Origin: Flavobacteriales bacterium UBA7519
GTDB taxonomy: Bacteria; Bacteroidota; Bacteroidia; Flavobacteriales; Weeksellaceae
DNA: 10,992 nucleotides
Assembly (NCBI GenBank): GCA_002476905.1
Contig: DLND01000206.1
Location: 1 to 10,992 of the forward strand
Direction of reading: 5' to 3'
Every line of letters starts with the position of its first letter. Positions within the stretch are counted from its first letter, which is position 1. This document shows positions 1 through 6,272 of the stretch, piece by piece. The position numbers and the translations under genes are program-made. Below the pieces are notes generated by a model that saw only the letters and a list, made by a program, of their open reading frames with translations, was not told the DNA's origin and ran no database searches.

Positions 1-453
1 CTGATTCATTTTTCAATTTTAGGTGTCTATTTTCAGGCATTAAGTTGGTCTATGGGGTTTTTAATTTTAGCAAAAGGAGATTCTAAATCATTTTTTTGGA
101 ACGAGTTTGCAACAAGTATTTATACTTTATTATTCAACTGTTTAGGTTATTATTTTGATGGTTTAAGAGGTTTAGGAATTAGTTTTTTGATTAGCTATAG
201 TTTACATTTTGTTCAAATTTATTTCTTTATCAAGATAAAATATGGGTTTGCGTATAATAGCACTTTGCCGAAAATACTTTTATTACAGATTCCGTTGGGA
301 CTTTTATGCTTTGCTGTGTATTATTTCACAGATGGCTGGGTTACTTACTTTCTTGGGAGCTTGCTAATACTTTGTAGCGCCATGATCTCACTATACAGAA
401 TGAACAAAACGATGAATATTCTTGAATTAATTAAATCAAAATTAAAAAAATAG
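1..453 (+). CDS. C-terminal part of a Wzx-type polysaccharide flippase (5' end outside window)
   Basis: The reading frame is open from base 1 to the TAG at 451-453, so this is the last ~150 residues of a longer protein. The ATG at 52 is an internal Met, not the start. The visible part is hydrophobic, with about four membrane-spanning stretches, and ends in a short basic tail (KLIKSKLKK-like, lysine rich). The segment around residues 14-30, reading ...QALSWSMGFLILAKGDSK, resembles the conserved mid-to-C-terminal helix of Bacteroidota O-antigen translocases of the MATE/MVF (polysaccharide biosynthesis protein) superfamily. Such proteins move undecaprenyl-linked oligosaccharides across the inner membrane. 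The next gene starts 4 bp after the stop, consistent with one operon. GC is low, like the acyltransferase/GT-C segment further on. It could be another polytopic protein, but the motif and the context of transferases favour a flippase. Confidence 0.72.
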   Translation: MIHFSILGVYFQALSWSMGFLILAKGDSKSFFWNEFATSIYTLLFNCLGYYFDGLRGLGISFLISYSLHFVQIYFFIKIKYGFAYNSTLPKILLLQIPLGLLCFAVYYFTDGWVTYFLGSLLILCSAMISLYRMNKTMNILELIKSKLKK

Positions 454-457
454 GCAA

Positions 458-1339
458 ATGGAAAATCCTTTAGTATCCATTATTGTCATTACCTACAACT
501 CCAGCAAATATGTGTTGGAAACTCTGGAAAGCGCCAGGGCGCAGACCTATCAGAATATAGAACTCATTATTTCAGATGATGGTTCAAAGGATGCAACCGT
601 AGAGATTTGTCGGGATTGGTTAAAGGAGAATTCAGACCGGTTTGTGCATTCGCAATTAATCACTGTAGAGCAAAACACCGGTATTCCGGCCAATTGCAAC
701 CGGGGGGTAAAAGCTTCCAAAGGAGAATGGATTAAGTTGATTGCGGGGGATGACGTTTTCACTGATAATGCATTTGCCAATTTCGTTCATGCGTCACAAA
801 AAACTTCTTCGTTGATTATTCAAACCAATGCAATGATCTTTAATGAAAATTTTAATGAGAAAAATCTTATAGGAAAATTCATCACGCGCAGTTTTCCAAA
901 ATTTTTCACATTAGAACCCGCAAAGCAAAATCGGTTACTTTTGACTCATGTGTATTTAAATGCACCTGCTGTTTTTTTTAACAGACAGGTTTTTGAAAGT
1001 TTAAAATTTGATGAAGATTTTCCGATGATCGAAGACTATCCTTTTTGGGTAAAAGCAACAATGCTTGGCTTAAAAATAGATTATTTAGAAGTGACAACAG
1101 TTAAGTATAGAATTCATAGTAATTCCGTTCAGACCCTTGATAAAAATGTTTACCAAAATTTTAAAAAAAGGAGCAAAACAACTTTTGCAATCAAAAATAA
1201 ACTTTACGGTGAAAGATATAATTTTATATATAGAACATTTGATAAAATCAGGTTGGAATCTCTGAGAAATAAATTTTCTGCGAAATTAGTTAATACAACT
1301 GATTTCTTCATAAAGAAATTATTATTATATATTGCATAA
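458..1339 (+). CDS. Family 2 glycosyltransferase (GT-A fold)
   Basis: This 293-residue soluble protein has the standard GT2 start, PLVSIIVITYNSSKYV (residues 4-19), followed by the nucleotide-binding DDGS at 40-43 and a metal-binding DxD-type GDD at 97-99 (context LIAGDDVF). An acidic pair before the W of EDYPFW (192-196) is at the place of the usual catalytic base motif. It should transfer a sugar from a nucleotide-sugar donor to the growing lipid-linked oligosaccharide at the cytoplasmic face of the membrane. Donor and acceptor cannot be read from the sequence. It starts 4 bp after the flippase stop, and its own TAA (1337-1339) directly abuts the next ATG. The gene is compositionally split: by hand count 481-780 is about 43% GC and 841-1320 about 28%, so the 5' third and the rest may have different origins. 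Confidence 0.9.
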   Translation: MENPLVSIIVITYNSSKYVLETLESARAQTYQNIELIISDDGSKDATVEICRDWLKENSDRFVHSQLITVEQNTGIPANCNRGVKASKGEWIKLIAGDDVFTDNAFANFVHASQKTSSLIIQTNAMIFNENFNEKNLIGKFITRSFPKFFTLEPAKQNRLLLTHVYLNAPAVFFNRQVFESLKFDEDFPMIEDYPFWVKATMLGLKIDYLEVTTVKYRIHSNSVQTLDKNVYQNFKKRSKTTFAIKNKLYGERYNFIYRTFDKIRLESLRNKFSAKLVNTTDFFIKKLLLYIA

Positions 1340-2368
1340 ATGAAAGTACTACTTCTTCAGGAAATGAGTGGTGTTCACTCTGAACTTAAAAAAGGCCTAT
1401 TAAATAATGGCGTTGATGTAGCAATAGCTACTCTTGGCGATGGATTCAAAAAATACCAATCAGATGTTTTTTTAGGGAATAATGCCAATAGCGCTACGGC
1501 GAGTTTCGATAGACTCATTACACAGTTAGGATTGATTAAAAGGCTTAAAAAGTACGGCATCATACAGACAATTTCACCTGATCCTTTTCACAAACTCATT
1601 TCCAGATTAATGGATAAATTGGTTTTAGAAAAGACTAAAACAGTGTATGTTGCGGCCGGTTCAGATCCTGTTTACAGATACCATGTGCAAGAACTGAAGT
1701 ATTATCCTCCTCATGATGAATTTAAGAATGAAAAAAAGTATAAGTCTTTTAAAAATAAATTAAGCCATTTTGATAAAATTATACCTGTTTGTTGGGAATA
1801 TGAATATTCAATGACAGAAGCAGGATTTATTACTGAAGAAATTATTCCTTTTCCTATTGAAATTCGCCCATTACGATTGAGTAAAGCAACAAGGAAAATT
1901 AGAGTTTTTCATCCACTTAACAGGACTAATTTGAATTTTGATTTTAAGGGAACACTTATTATTCAAGAAGCCTTTAAGATATTGACAAAAAGGTATGAGG
2001 ATGTTGCCGAATTTATTTGTAAAGGAAATATGACCCATGTGGAATATGATAATTTTACTGATAGTGTCGATCTCATCGTGGATCAGCTATATTCTTACAG
2101 TTATGGAATGAGCGCAGCGTATGGTTTGGCGAAAGGTAAAGTTGTTTTTTCTGGTTTGGAAGATGTTGCTAAGAAAGGGCATTATTCAAACTGTCCTATT
2201 GTTAATGTATTGCCAACTGTTGAAGATGTAGTAGAAAAGGTAAGTTATTTCATAGAGAATAATACGGAGAGGAATATACTTTCTGAAAGATCAAGAAAAT
2301 TTGCAGAAGACTATCACGATACTAATATCGTAGCGAAGAGATATTTAGATATTTATTTGCAGTTGTAA
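1340..2368 (+). CDS. Divergent GT-B-like glycosyltransferase
   Basis: This is a 342-residue protein beginning MKVLLLQEMSGVHSELKKGL, a Rossmann-type N-terminal strand followed by a helix as in GT-B enzymes. The C-terminal half has the layout of a GT4 donor-binding domain: a strand near FKGTLII and ICKG, then VDLIVDQLYSYSYGMSAAYGLAKGKVVFSG (from about residue 240), a place where family members carry the E-x7-E motif. Here the usual first Glu and the EAM sequence are not present (SAAYGLA instead), so it is not a textbook GT4 enzyme. The C terminus ends in a helix resembling the closing helix of GT-B proteins. Its ATG follows the previous TAA with no gap, so translation is probably coupled. A sugar-transfer role is inferred from fold-like features and neighbours; it could be a non-catalytic relative. 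No specific family name can be given. Confidence 0.62.
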   Translation: MKVLLLQEMSGVHSELKKGLLNNGVDVAIATLGDGFKKYQSDVFLGNNANSATASFDRLITQLGLIKRLKKYGIIQTISPDPFHKLISRLMDKLVLEKTKTVYVAAGSDPVYRYHVQELKYYPPHDEFKNEKKYKSFKNKLSHFDKIIPVCWEYEYSMTEAGFITEEIIPFPIEIRPLRLSKATRKIRVFHPLNRTNLNFDFKGTLIIQEAFKILTKRYEDVAEFICKGNMTHVEYDNFTDSVDLIVDQLYSYSYGMSAAYGLAKGKVVFSGLEDVAKKGHYSNCPIVNVLPTVEDVVEKVSYFIENNTERNILSERSRKFAEDYHDTNIVAKRYLDIYLQL

Positions 2369-2401
2369 TAATCGACATTCACTACTTAATTTAGATATTA
2401 A

Positions 2402-3478
2402 ATGAAAATCCTACGCCTCACCACGCTCCTTGATTTCGGTGGAATAGAAACTAAAATGGCCAATCTTTCAACTTATAATGATAAACAGAATGATTGGGTA
2501 TTTGTCGCGCTTGGAAAAGGGGGTGAAGCAGAGAAAAAAATCCGGGCAAACGGAAAACGAGTTCAAGTACTTGGTTTGGATTACAAAATACCTTCTATTA
2601 AAACTATTTGGAAATTTTACAAATTTTTGAAAAAAGAAAAGCCGGATGTTTTGCATACCTCTGGTGCCGAAGCTAATTTTTTTGGTTTTTTTTCCGGAAA
2701 GTTAGCTGGTGTACCAAAGATCATCGTGGAAGAGATTGGCATCCCAAAACATTCTCAAAAGGCCAGACCTATTTTTCAATACATTTTTAGAAATGCCGAC
2801 TGGGCGGTTGGTGAATCCAGCGAAGTAGTACAACATATTATCAGTCAATTTGGTTTGCAATCCTCGAAAACCACAGTCATTTACAACTTTGGGCTCTTTA
2901 ATTATGATCTGTCTACAATCAAAGCAGAAAACAAGAATAATGAGTTTAGAATGCTGATGATTTCCCGTTTAGAAGCGGTTAAAAACATTGAAGGAGTTTT
3001 AAACGTTGTTGAAATATTGGTGAAGGAAAACCAAACCAAAATAAGACTCACCATTGCCGGAAGCGGAAATTCAGAACCGGAATTAAAGCAAAAAGTAAAA
3101 GATTTGAAATTGGAAGATTCTGTAGAATTTGCTGGGTTTATTAATGATCCTTATCCCTATTTGCTCAATTCAGATTTATATATCCTTAATTCCCATTCTG
3201 AAGGATTTTCCAATTCATTGGTGGAAGCCATGTATAGCAAAACTCCTTCTTTGAGTACCGCTGTAGGTGCTGCACCGGAAATTATTGAGGATGGTAAAAA
3301 TGGGTTTATGGTTCCTCCTGATGATGAAGAAGCGTTGTATGAAAAAATTAAAGCAATCGTAGCATTGCCAAAAGAAAAATTGGACAAAATAGGTTTGGCT
3401 GGTCATGAAAAAATTGTGAGAAACTTTTCTTTAGAAAATCACGTGAATGAACTGATGAAAATTTATAGAAATCCATGA
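2402..3478 (+). CDS. GT4-type glycosyltransferase (GT-B fold)
   Basis: This 358-residue protein is a clear GT-B retaining glycosyltransferase. The N-terminal domain starts MKILRLTTLLDFGGIETKMA, with the Gly-Gly turn at 13-14 that contacts the donor in this family, and DVLHTSGAEANFFG gives the second strand/loop. The C-terminal domain begins near FRMLMISRLEAVKNIEGVL and contains the E-x7-E motif, Glu267 and Glu275, in SEGFSNSLVEAM, followed by the TAVGAAPEIIEDGKNGFMV segment typical of family 4. It should act in the cytoplasm on the lipid-linked glycan; the donor sugar is unknown. A 33-bp AT-rich spacer separates it from the preceding gene. Its stop TGA (3476-3478) overlaps the ATG (3475) of the broken transferase remnant, which shows that this gene was once translationally coupled to the next transferase before the ATPase gene came in between. 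Confidence 0.92.
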   Translation: MKILRLTTLLDFGGIETKMANLSTYNDKQNDWVFVALGKGGEAEKKIRANGKRVQVLGLDYKIPSIKTIWKFYKFLKKEKPDVLHTSGAEANFFGFFSGKLAGVPKIIVEEIGIPKHSQKARPIFQYIFRNADWAVGESSEVVQHIISQFGLQSSKTTVIYNFGLFNYDLSTIKAENKNNEFRMLMISRLEAVKNIEGVLNVVEILVKENQTKIRLTIAGSGNSEPELKQKVKDLKLEDSVEFAGFINDPYPYLLNSDLYILNSHSEGFSNSLVEAMYSKTPSLSTAVGAAPEIIEDGKNGFMVPPDDEEALYEKIKAIVALPKEKLDKIGLAGHEKIVRNFSLENHVNELMKIYRNP

Positions 3479-3555
3479 AAAACCTCCTCTTCATCACCTG
3501 GGACGGCCCGCAGACTTCTTATATGGAAGGACTTTTCATGCTCCATTTTCAATGA
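3475..3555 (+). pseudogene. Truncated 5' remnant of a glycosyltransferase gene
   Basis: An open frame of 26 codons starts at the ATG overlapping the upstream stop (ATGA). Its product begins MKNLLFITWDGPQTSYMEGL, the same as residues 1-22 of the intact transferase at 4903 except that the Ser-Lys of MKSKNLL is missing (6 nt). Bases 3477-3530 are identical to 4911-4964. After that, the two sequences still look related for about 25 bases but carry substitutions and an apparent one-base shift, and the remnant runs into TGA at 3553-3555. Nothing recognisable of the rest of the gene remains before the ATPase promoter region. I read this as the leftover start of the gene that originally followed the GT4 gene. 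A 26-residue peptide may still be made by coupling, but no function is suggested. Confidence 0.85.
3477..3530 (+). repeat. Direct repeat, upstream copy (54 bp, exact)
   Basis: This copy matches 4911-4964 base for base and lies inside the 5' remnant. The two copies bracket the ATPase gene with a 1434-bp offset. To the left the match stops at once (T here, C in the other copy); to the right it decays into imperfect similarity. It is far longer than the target-site duplications of ordinary transposition, and coding in nature. Confidence 0.95.
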
Positions 3556-3581
3556 AAATCCCATATAGGATCAAATAAAAA

Positions 3582-3639
3582 ATATAAGTATGATTATAAT
3601 TCTCAAGTAAATTGGGCGTTATTATAATTATGATTATAA
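3582..3639 (+). promoter_or_regulatory. Pair of AT-rich palindromes, candidate operator of the ATPase gene
   Basis: The 11-mer TATGATTATAA occurs twice, at 3589-3599 and 3629-3639, exactly 40 bp apart. The downstream copy is part of a perfect inverted repeat TTATAAT-TATG-ATTATAA (3622-3639). The upstream copy sits in an imperfect version (3582-3599, five of seven arm bases matching). A 40-bp spacing puts both dyads on nearly the same face of the helix. The downstream dyad ends seven bases before the candidate -7 element and would cover the -33 region, as expected for a repressor site. That it is an operator, and which protein binds it, is inference. Confidence 0.5.
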
Positions 3640-3645
3640 AAACAT

Positions 3646-3653
3646 TATATTTG
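3646..3653 (+). promoter_or_regulatory. Candidate Bacteroidota -7 promoter element for the ATPase gene
   Basis: TATATTTG matches the Bacteroidota -7 consensus TAnnTTTG and lies 27 bases upstream of the ATPase ATG at 3681, giving an expected short leader of roughly 20 nt. No convincing -33 TTTG is found at the usual 17-23 bp distance; that region is occupied by the palindrome at 3622-3639. The gene would thus be transcribed separately from the surrounding operon. Confidence 0.45.
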
Positions 3654-3680
3654 CTGTGAATTTAAAACATAATTAAAAGA

Positions 3681-4898
3681 ATGTTTGTTTCAAATACAGA
3701 AACCCTTGCCCGTCCGCTTTATTTAAAAAGAGTAGAGCCGTTTATCGGTAAAAATTCGATTAAAGTTTTTACAGGGCAGCGACGTGTGGGGAAAAGCTAT
3801 CTCTTGTTTCAGCTGATTGAGCTGATTCAGCAAAAAGACGCAAATGCAACCATCATTTACATCAACAAAGAAGATTTAGCTTTTGCAGCGATAAAGACAG
3901 CAGAAGATTTGAACAGCTATGTTTTGCAGCATAAATCGGAAACAGAAAAAACCTATGTGTTCATAGACGAAATTCAGGACATCGAAAATTTTGAAACAGC
4001 GCTTCGTTCTCTGGTTTTGGATAAAAATCTGGACTTATACTGTACAGGAAGCAACGCCAATTTATTATCGGGAGATATTGCAGGGCATCTGAGCGGGAGA
4101 TTTATAGAAATGAATGTTTATAGTCTTTCTTACGAAGAATTTTTGGTATTTCATCAGTTGGAAGACACGCCTCAAAGCTTAGATAAGTATCTGAAATTCG
4201 GAGGTTTGCCCTACCTTATCCATCTTCCACTAGAAGATGAAATTGCTTTTGAATATCTGAAAAACATTTATTCTACGATTCTTTTCAGAGATGTTGTCAA
4301 TCGTTTTGGGCTTCGTAATACCGTTTTTTTAGAACAATTGGTTGCATTTCTGGCGTCCAATACCGGCAGTATTTTTTCCGCTAAAAAAATCAGTGATTTT
4401 CTGAAATCCCAGAAAGTGAATATTGCACCTAATCAGGTGCAACTCTATATACAGCATTTGGTCAGTGCATTTTTGATTCATCAAGTCAAGCGTTATGACA
4501 TTATGGGAAAACGCTTGTTTGAAGTAGGAGAAAAATATTATTTTGAAAATTTAGGAATCAGAAATGCTCTTTGGGGTTATCGCACAGAAGACCGCGGGAA
4601 AATTCTGGAAAATGCTGTTCATAACCATCTGCTGGTAAGTGGATATTCCGTAGAAGTCGGAATGCTGGACAACAACGAAATAGATTTTATCGCCCAAAAG
4701 CAAGGCGAAAAACTCTACATTCAGGTGGCTTTGACACTTAACGAGGAAAAAACCATAGAAAGGGAATTCGGGAATTTGCAGAAAATTAAGGACAATTATC
4801 CCAAAATGCTTGTTACTATGGACGAATTTTCCGGAAATACGTACGAAGGAATTATAACGATGGATTTGCGAAGCTTCTTAACCAACAAATGGAAATAA
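3681..4898 (+). CDS. AAA-type ATPase with C-terminal DUF4143-like domain
   Basis: This 405-residue soluble protein has a Walker A motif GQRRVGKS (32-39), a Walker B motif YVFIDEIQD (92-100), and a sensor-like stretch YCTGSNANLLSG followed by HLSGRF, the pattern of the AAA_14 P-loop family. The C-terminal half fits DUF4143, a PD-(D/E)XK-like fold: Glu310 in ENAVHNHL, EIDF with Asp335, and YIQVA (Gln348, Ala350), where an active nuclease would show E-x-K. Nuclease activity is therefore doubtful. The ORF has its own candidate promoter, and AAAAGA just before ATG 3681 is a weak ribosome site. Such ATPases are common, often multi-copy, and of poorly known function in Bacteroidota. Nothing links it to sugar chemistry. 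It lies between a broken and an intact copy of one transferase start, so it looks like an inserted passenger. Cellular role not assigned. Confidence 0.88.
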   Translation: MFVSNTETLARPLYLKRVEPFIGKNSIKVFTGQRRVGKSYLLFQLIELIQQKDANATIIYINKEDLAFAAIKTAEDLNSYVLQHKSETEKTYVFIDEIQDIENFETALRSLVLDKNLDLYCTGSNANLLSGDIAGHLSGRFIEMNVYSLSYEEFLVFHQLEDTPQSLDKYLKFGGLPYLIHLPLEDEIAFEYLKNIYSTILFRDVVNRFGLRNTVFLEQLVAFLASNTGSIFSAKKISDFLKSQKVNIAPNQVQLYIQHLVSAFLIHQVKRYDIMGKRLFEVGEKYYFENLGIRNALWGYRTEDRGKILENAVHNHLLVSGYSVEVGMLDNNEIDFIAQKQGEKLYIQVALTLNEEKTIEREFGNLQKIKDNYPKMLVTMDEFSGNTYEGIITMDLRSFLTNKWK

Positions 4899-4902
4899 AT
4901 TA

Positions 4903-6225
4903 ATGAAATCGAAAAACCTCCTCTTCATCACCTGGGACGGCCCGCAGACTTCTTATATGGAAGGGCTGTTTATGCCTATTTTTCAGGAAATCGCTAAGCA
5001 GGGAGATTATCAATTCCACGTGGTACAGTTCACCTGGGCGGATGATGAAAAAATTGCACATACCAAAGCAGCAGCAGATCAAATGGGAATCACCTATACG
5101 GCCTGGCCTGTACTCAGGAAACCTAATGTTTCCACAGGAAGTCTTTTGACCGTGCTTTCCTCAGCTGGTAAAATCAAAAAATACATCAGGGAAAATAACA
5201 TTCACATCGTAATGCCACGAAGTACGTTTCCTGCGATGATTGTCAATCAGATTAACTCCCCCTTTGCTTCGCGTGCTTTCTTCCCCTTTAGGGGACTGAG
5301 GGGTTCTGGTTTCTTCCCCTTTAGGGGACTAAGGGGCTCTGCTTTCTTCCCCTTTAGGGGACTGAGGGGTGGCAAAGTCCCCTTTAGGGGATTTAGGGGT
5401 AAACTCATTTTCGATGCAGACGGTTTACCCCTCGAAGAACGGATTGATTTTGCAGGACTTAAAAAAGAATCATTTCAGTATAAACTGATGAAGTCGGCAG
5501 AGACAAAAATGCTGAAGTCTGCGGATGCCGTCATCACAAGATCGCAGAAAGCAATAGATATCCATATCGCCCATCTCGGCGAATCCTACCGATCCAAGTT
5601 TTCTGTGGTTTTTAACGGAAGAGACAAAAATGTATTTGCTTATCAGCCAACAATAAGAGAAAAAGTACGGAAAGAATTGGGCTTGAAAGATGAATTGCTG
5701 TTTGTGTATGCCGGATCTTTGGGACCGCAATACTGCATCGATGAAATGCTGGAGATTTTCTCAGCTTATGCAGAAAATCATTTGGCAAAATTCCTCATCC
5801 TCACGGGCAATACAGCATTTGCGGAACAAAATATTCCCACGGAGCTAAAAGCGCAGGTTATCTTAAAATCGGTGCCTTCGGAAAAGGTTTCGTTTTACCT
5901 CAACGGCGGTGATGTAGCATTCGGACTCAGAAAACCCACCTTCAGTATGCAGGGGGTAGCACCCATAAAACTAGGCGAATATCTCCTCTGCGGACTGCCC
6001 GTGATTGCCAGCAAAGGCATTGGCGATACGGAGAAGATTTTGGAGAATTTTGAAGAATGTTACCTCTACGATCATTCCATCGGTCTGCTACCACAGATAC
6101 CGCAGATCAAAAATTTTGTAGAAAAAGCTATATTTGCCAATAGAAACAAAATCGCTCAAAAAGCACAGCATTATTTTTCTTTGGAAGCTGCAGCAGAATC
6201 CTACCTCAAAGCAATCAAAAACTAA
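4903..6225 (+). CDS. GT-B glycosyltransferase carrying an in-frame repeat insertion
   Basis: This is a 440-residue glycosyltransferase of the GT4-like kind. The N-terminal domain begins MKSKNLLFITWDGPQTSYMEG; PRSTFPAMIVNQ (around 107-116) and KLIFDADGLPLEERIDF (from 167) are the family-like blocks either side of the insertion. The C-terminal donor domain has FVYAGSLGPQYCIDEML and GVAPIKLGEYLLCGLPVIASKGIGDTEKI, which occupies the place of the E-x7-E region. Residues ~119-166 are a Phe/Arg/Gly-rich block made of repeated PFRGLRG units encoded by a DNA repeat, absent from what I would expect of the family. Without it the protein would be about 390 residues. The ATG lies four bases after the ATPase stop; the first 22 codons duplicate the remnant at 3475. 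GC is around 42%, above that of the AT-rich genes. Whether the enzyme tolerates the insertion is unknown. Confidence 0.87.
   Translation: MKSKNLLFITWDGPQTSYMEGLFMPIFQEIAKQGDYQFHVVQFTWADDEKIAHTKAAADQMGITYTAWPVLRKPNVSTGSLLTVLSSAGKIKKYIRENNIHIVMPRSTFPAMIVNQINSPFASRAFFPFRGLRGSGFFPFRGLRGSAFFPFRGLRGGKVPFRGFRGKLIFDADGLPLEERIDFAGLKKESFQYKLMKSAETKMLKSADAVITRSQKAIDIHIAHLGESYRSKFSVVFNGRDKNVFAYQPTIREKVRKELGLKDELLFVYAGSLGPQYCIDEMLEIFSAYAENHLAKFLILTGNTAFAEQNIPTELKAQVILKSVPSEKVSFYLNGGDVAFGLRKPTFSMQGVAPIKLGEYLLCGLPVIASKGIGDTEKILENFEECYLYDHSIGLLPQIPQIKNFVEKAIFANRNKIAQKAQHYFSLEAAAESYLKAIKN
4911..4964 (+). repeat. Direct repeat, downstream copy (54 bp, exact)
   Basis: This copy is identical to 3477-3530 and lies within codons 3-21 of the intact transferase. 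Upstream of it this copy has six extra bases (codons Ser-Lys) relative to the remnant, so the two gene starts are related alleles and not a plain copy of one another. Confidence 0.95.
5257..5400 (+). repeat. Tandem CCCCTTTAGGGG repeat array inside the transferase gene
   Basis: Four units with the core CCCCTTTAGGGG followed by a five-base linker and GGGG are seen at 5283-5303, 5316-5336, 5349-5369 and 5379-5399. Start-to-start spacing is 33, 33 and 30 bp, all multiples of three, so the frame is kept and each unit reads PFRGLRG or PFRGFRG. Units 1-3 also share the bases around them (CTTTCTT or GTTTCTT before the core), giving an 11-residue period FFPFRGLRGS. Unit 4 differs (linker ATTTA). The stretch from 5257 (CTCCCCCTTTGC) may be a decayed left end. 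CCCCT-TT-AGGGG can form a hairpin. The DNA resembles small intergenic palindromic repeats of flavobacteria; that link is from memory and needs a genome search. Confidence 0.9.
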
Positions 6226-6272
6226 CCATCACCATAAACCATCAACTACCAACAATCAACCATCCCCCATCA
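6226..6272 (+). other. G-free, C/A-rich spacer between two transferase genes
   Basis: The whole 47-bp spacer contains no G on the + strand, and the G-free run extends from 6212 to 6274, 63 bases. It is built of degenerate CCATCA / CAACTACCAACAATC-like units (CCATCA four times). As mRNA it would be unstructured and has no Shine-Dalgarno sequence, yet it is the leader of the next ATG at 6273. It could be a decayed simple-sequence repeat or a low-structure initiation region. Confidence 0.7.

Noticed and set aside
550..780. 76-codon minus-strand ORF
   Set aside because: It is antisense to the conserved GT2 catalytic region, including DDGS and GDD, and reads as a shadow.
3556..4902. ATPase gene as an insertion sequence
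   Set aside because: No transposase and no terminal inverted repeats; the 54-bp flanking repeat is coding and far longer than a target-site duplication.
5281..5400. Regularly spaced repeats resembling a short CRISPR array
   Set aside because: Only four units, the spacers are near-identical to each other, the period is a multiple of three, and the array lies inside a transferase frame. It is a tandem repeat in a gene.
5470..5730. 86-codon minus-strand ORF
   Set aside because: It is antisense to a conserved part of the GT-B transferase; the translation has no recognisable domain.
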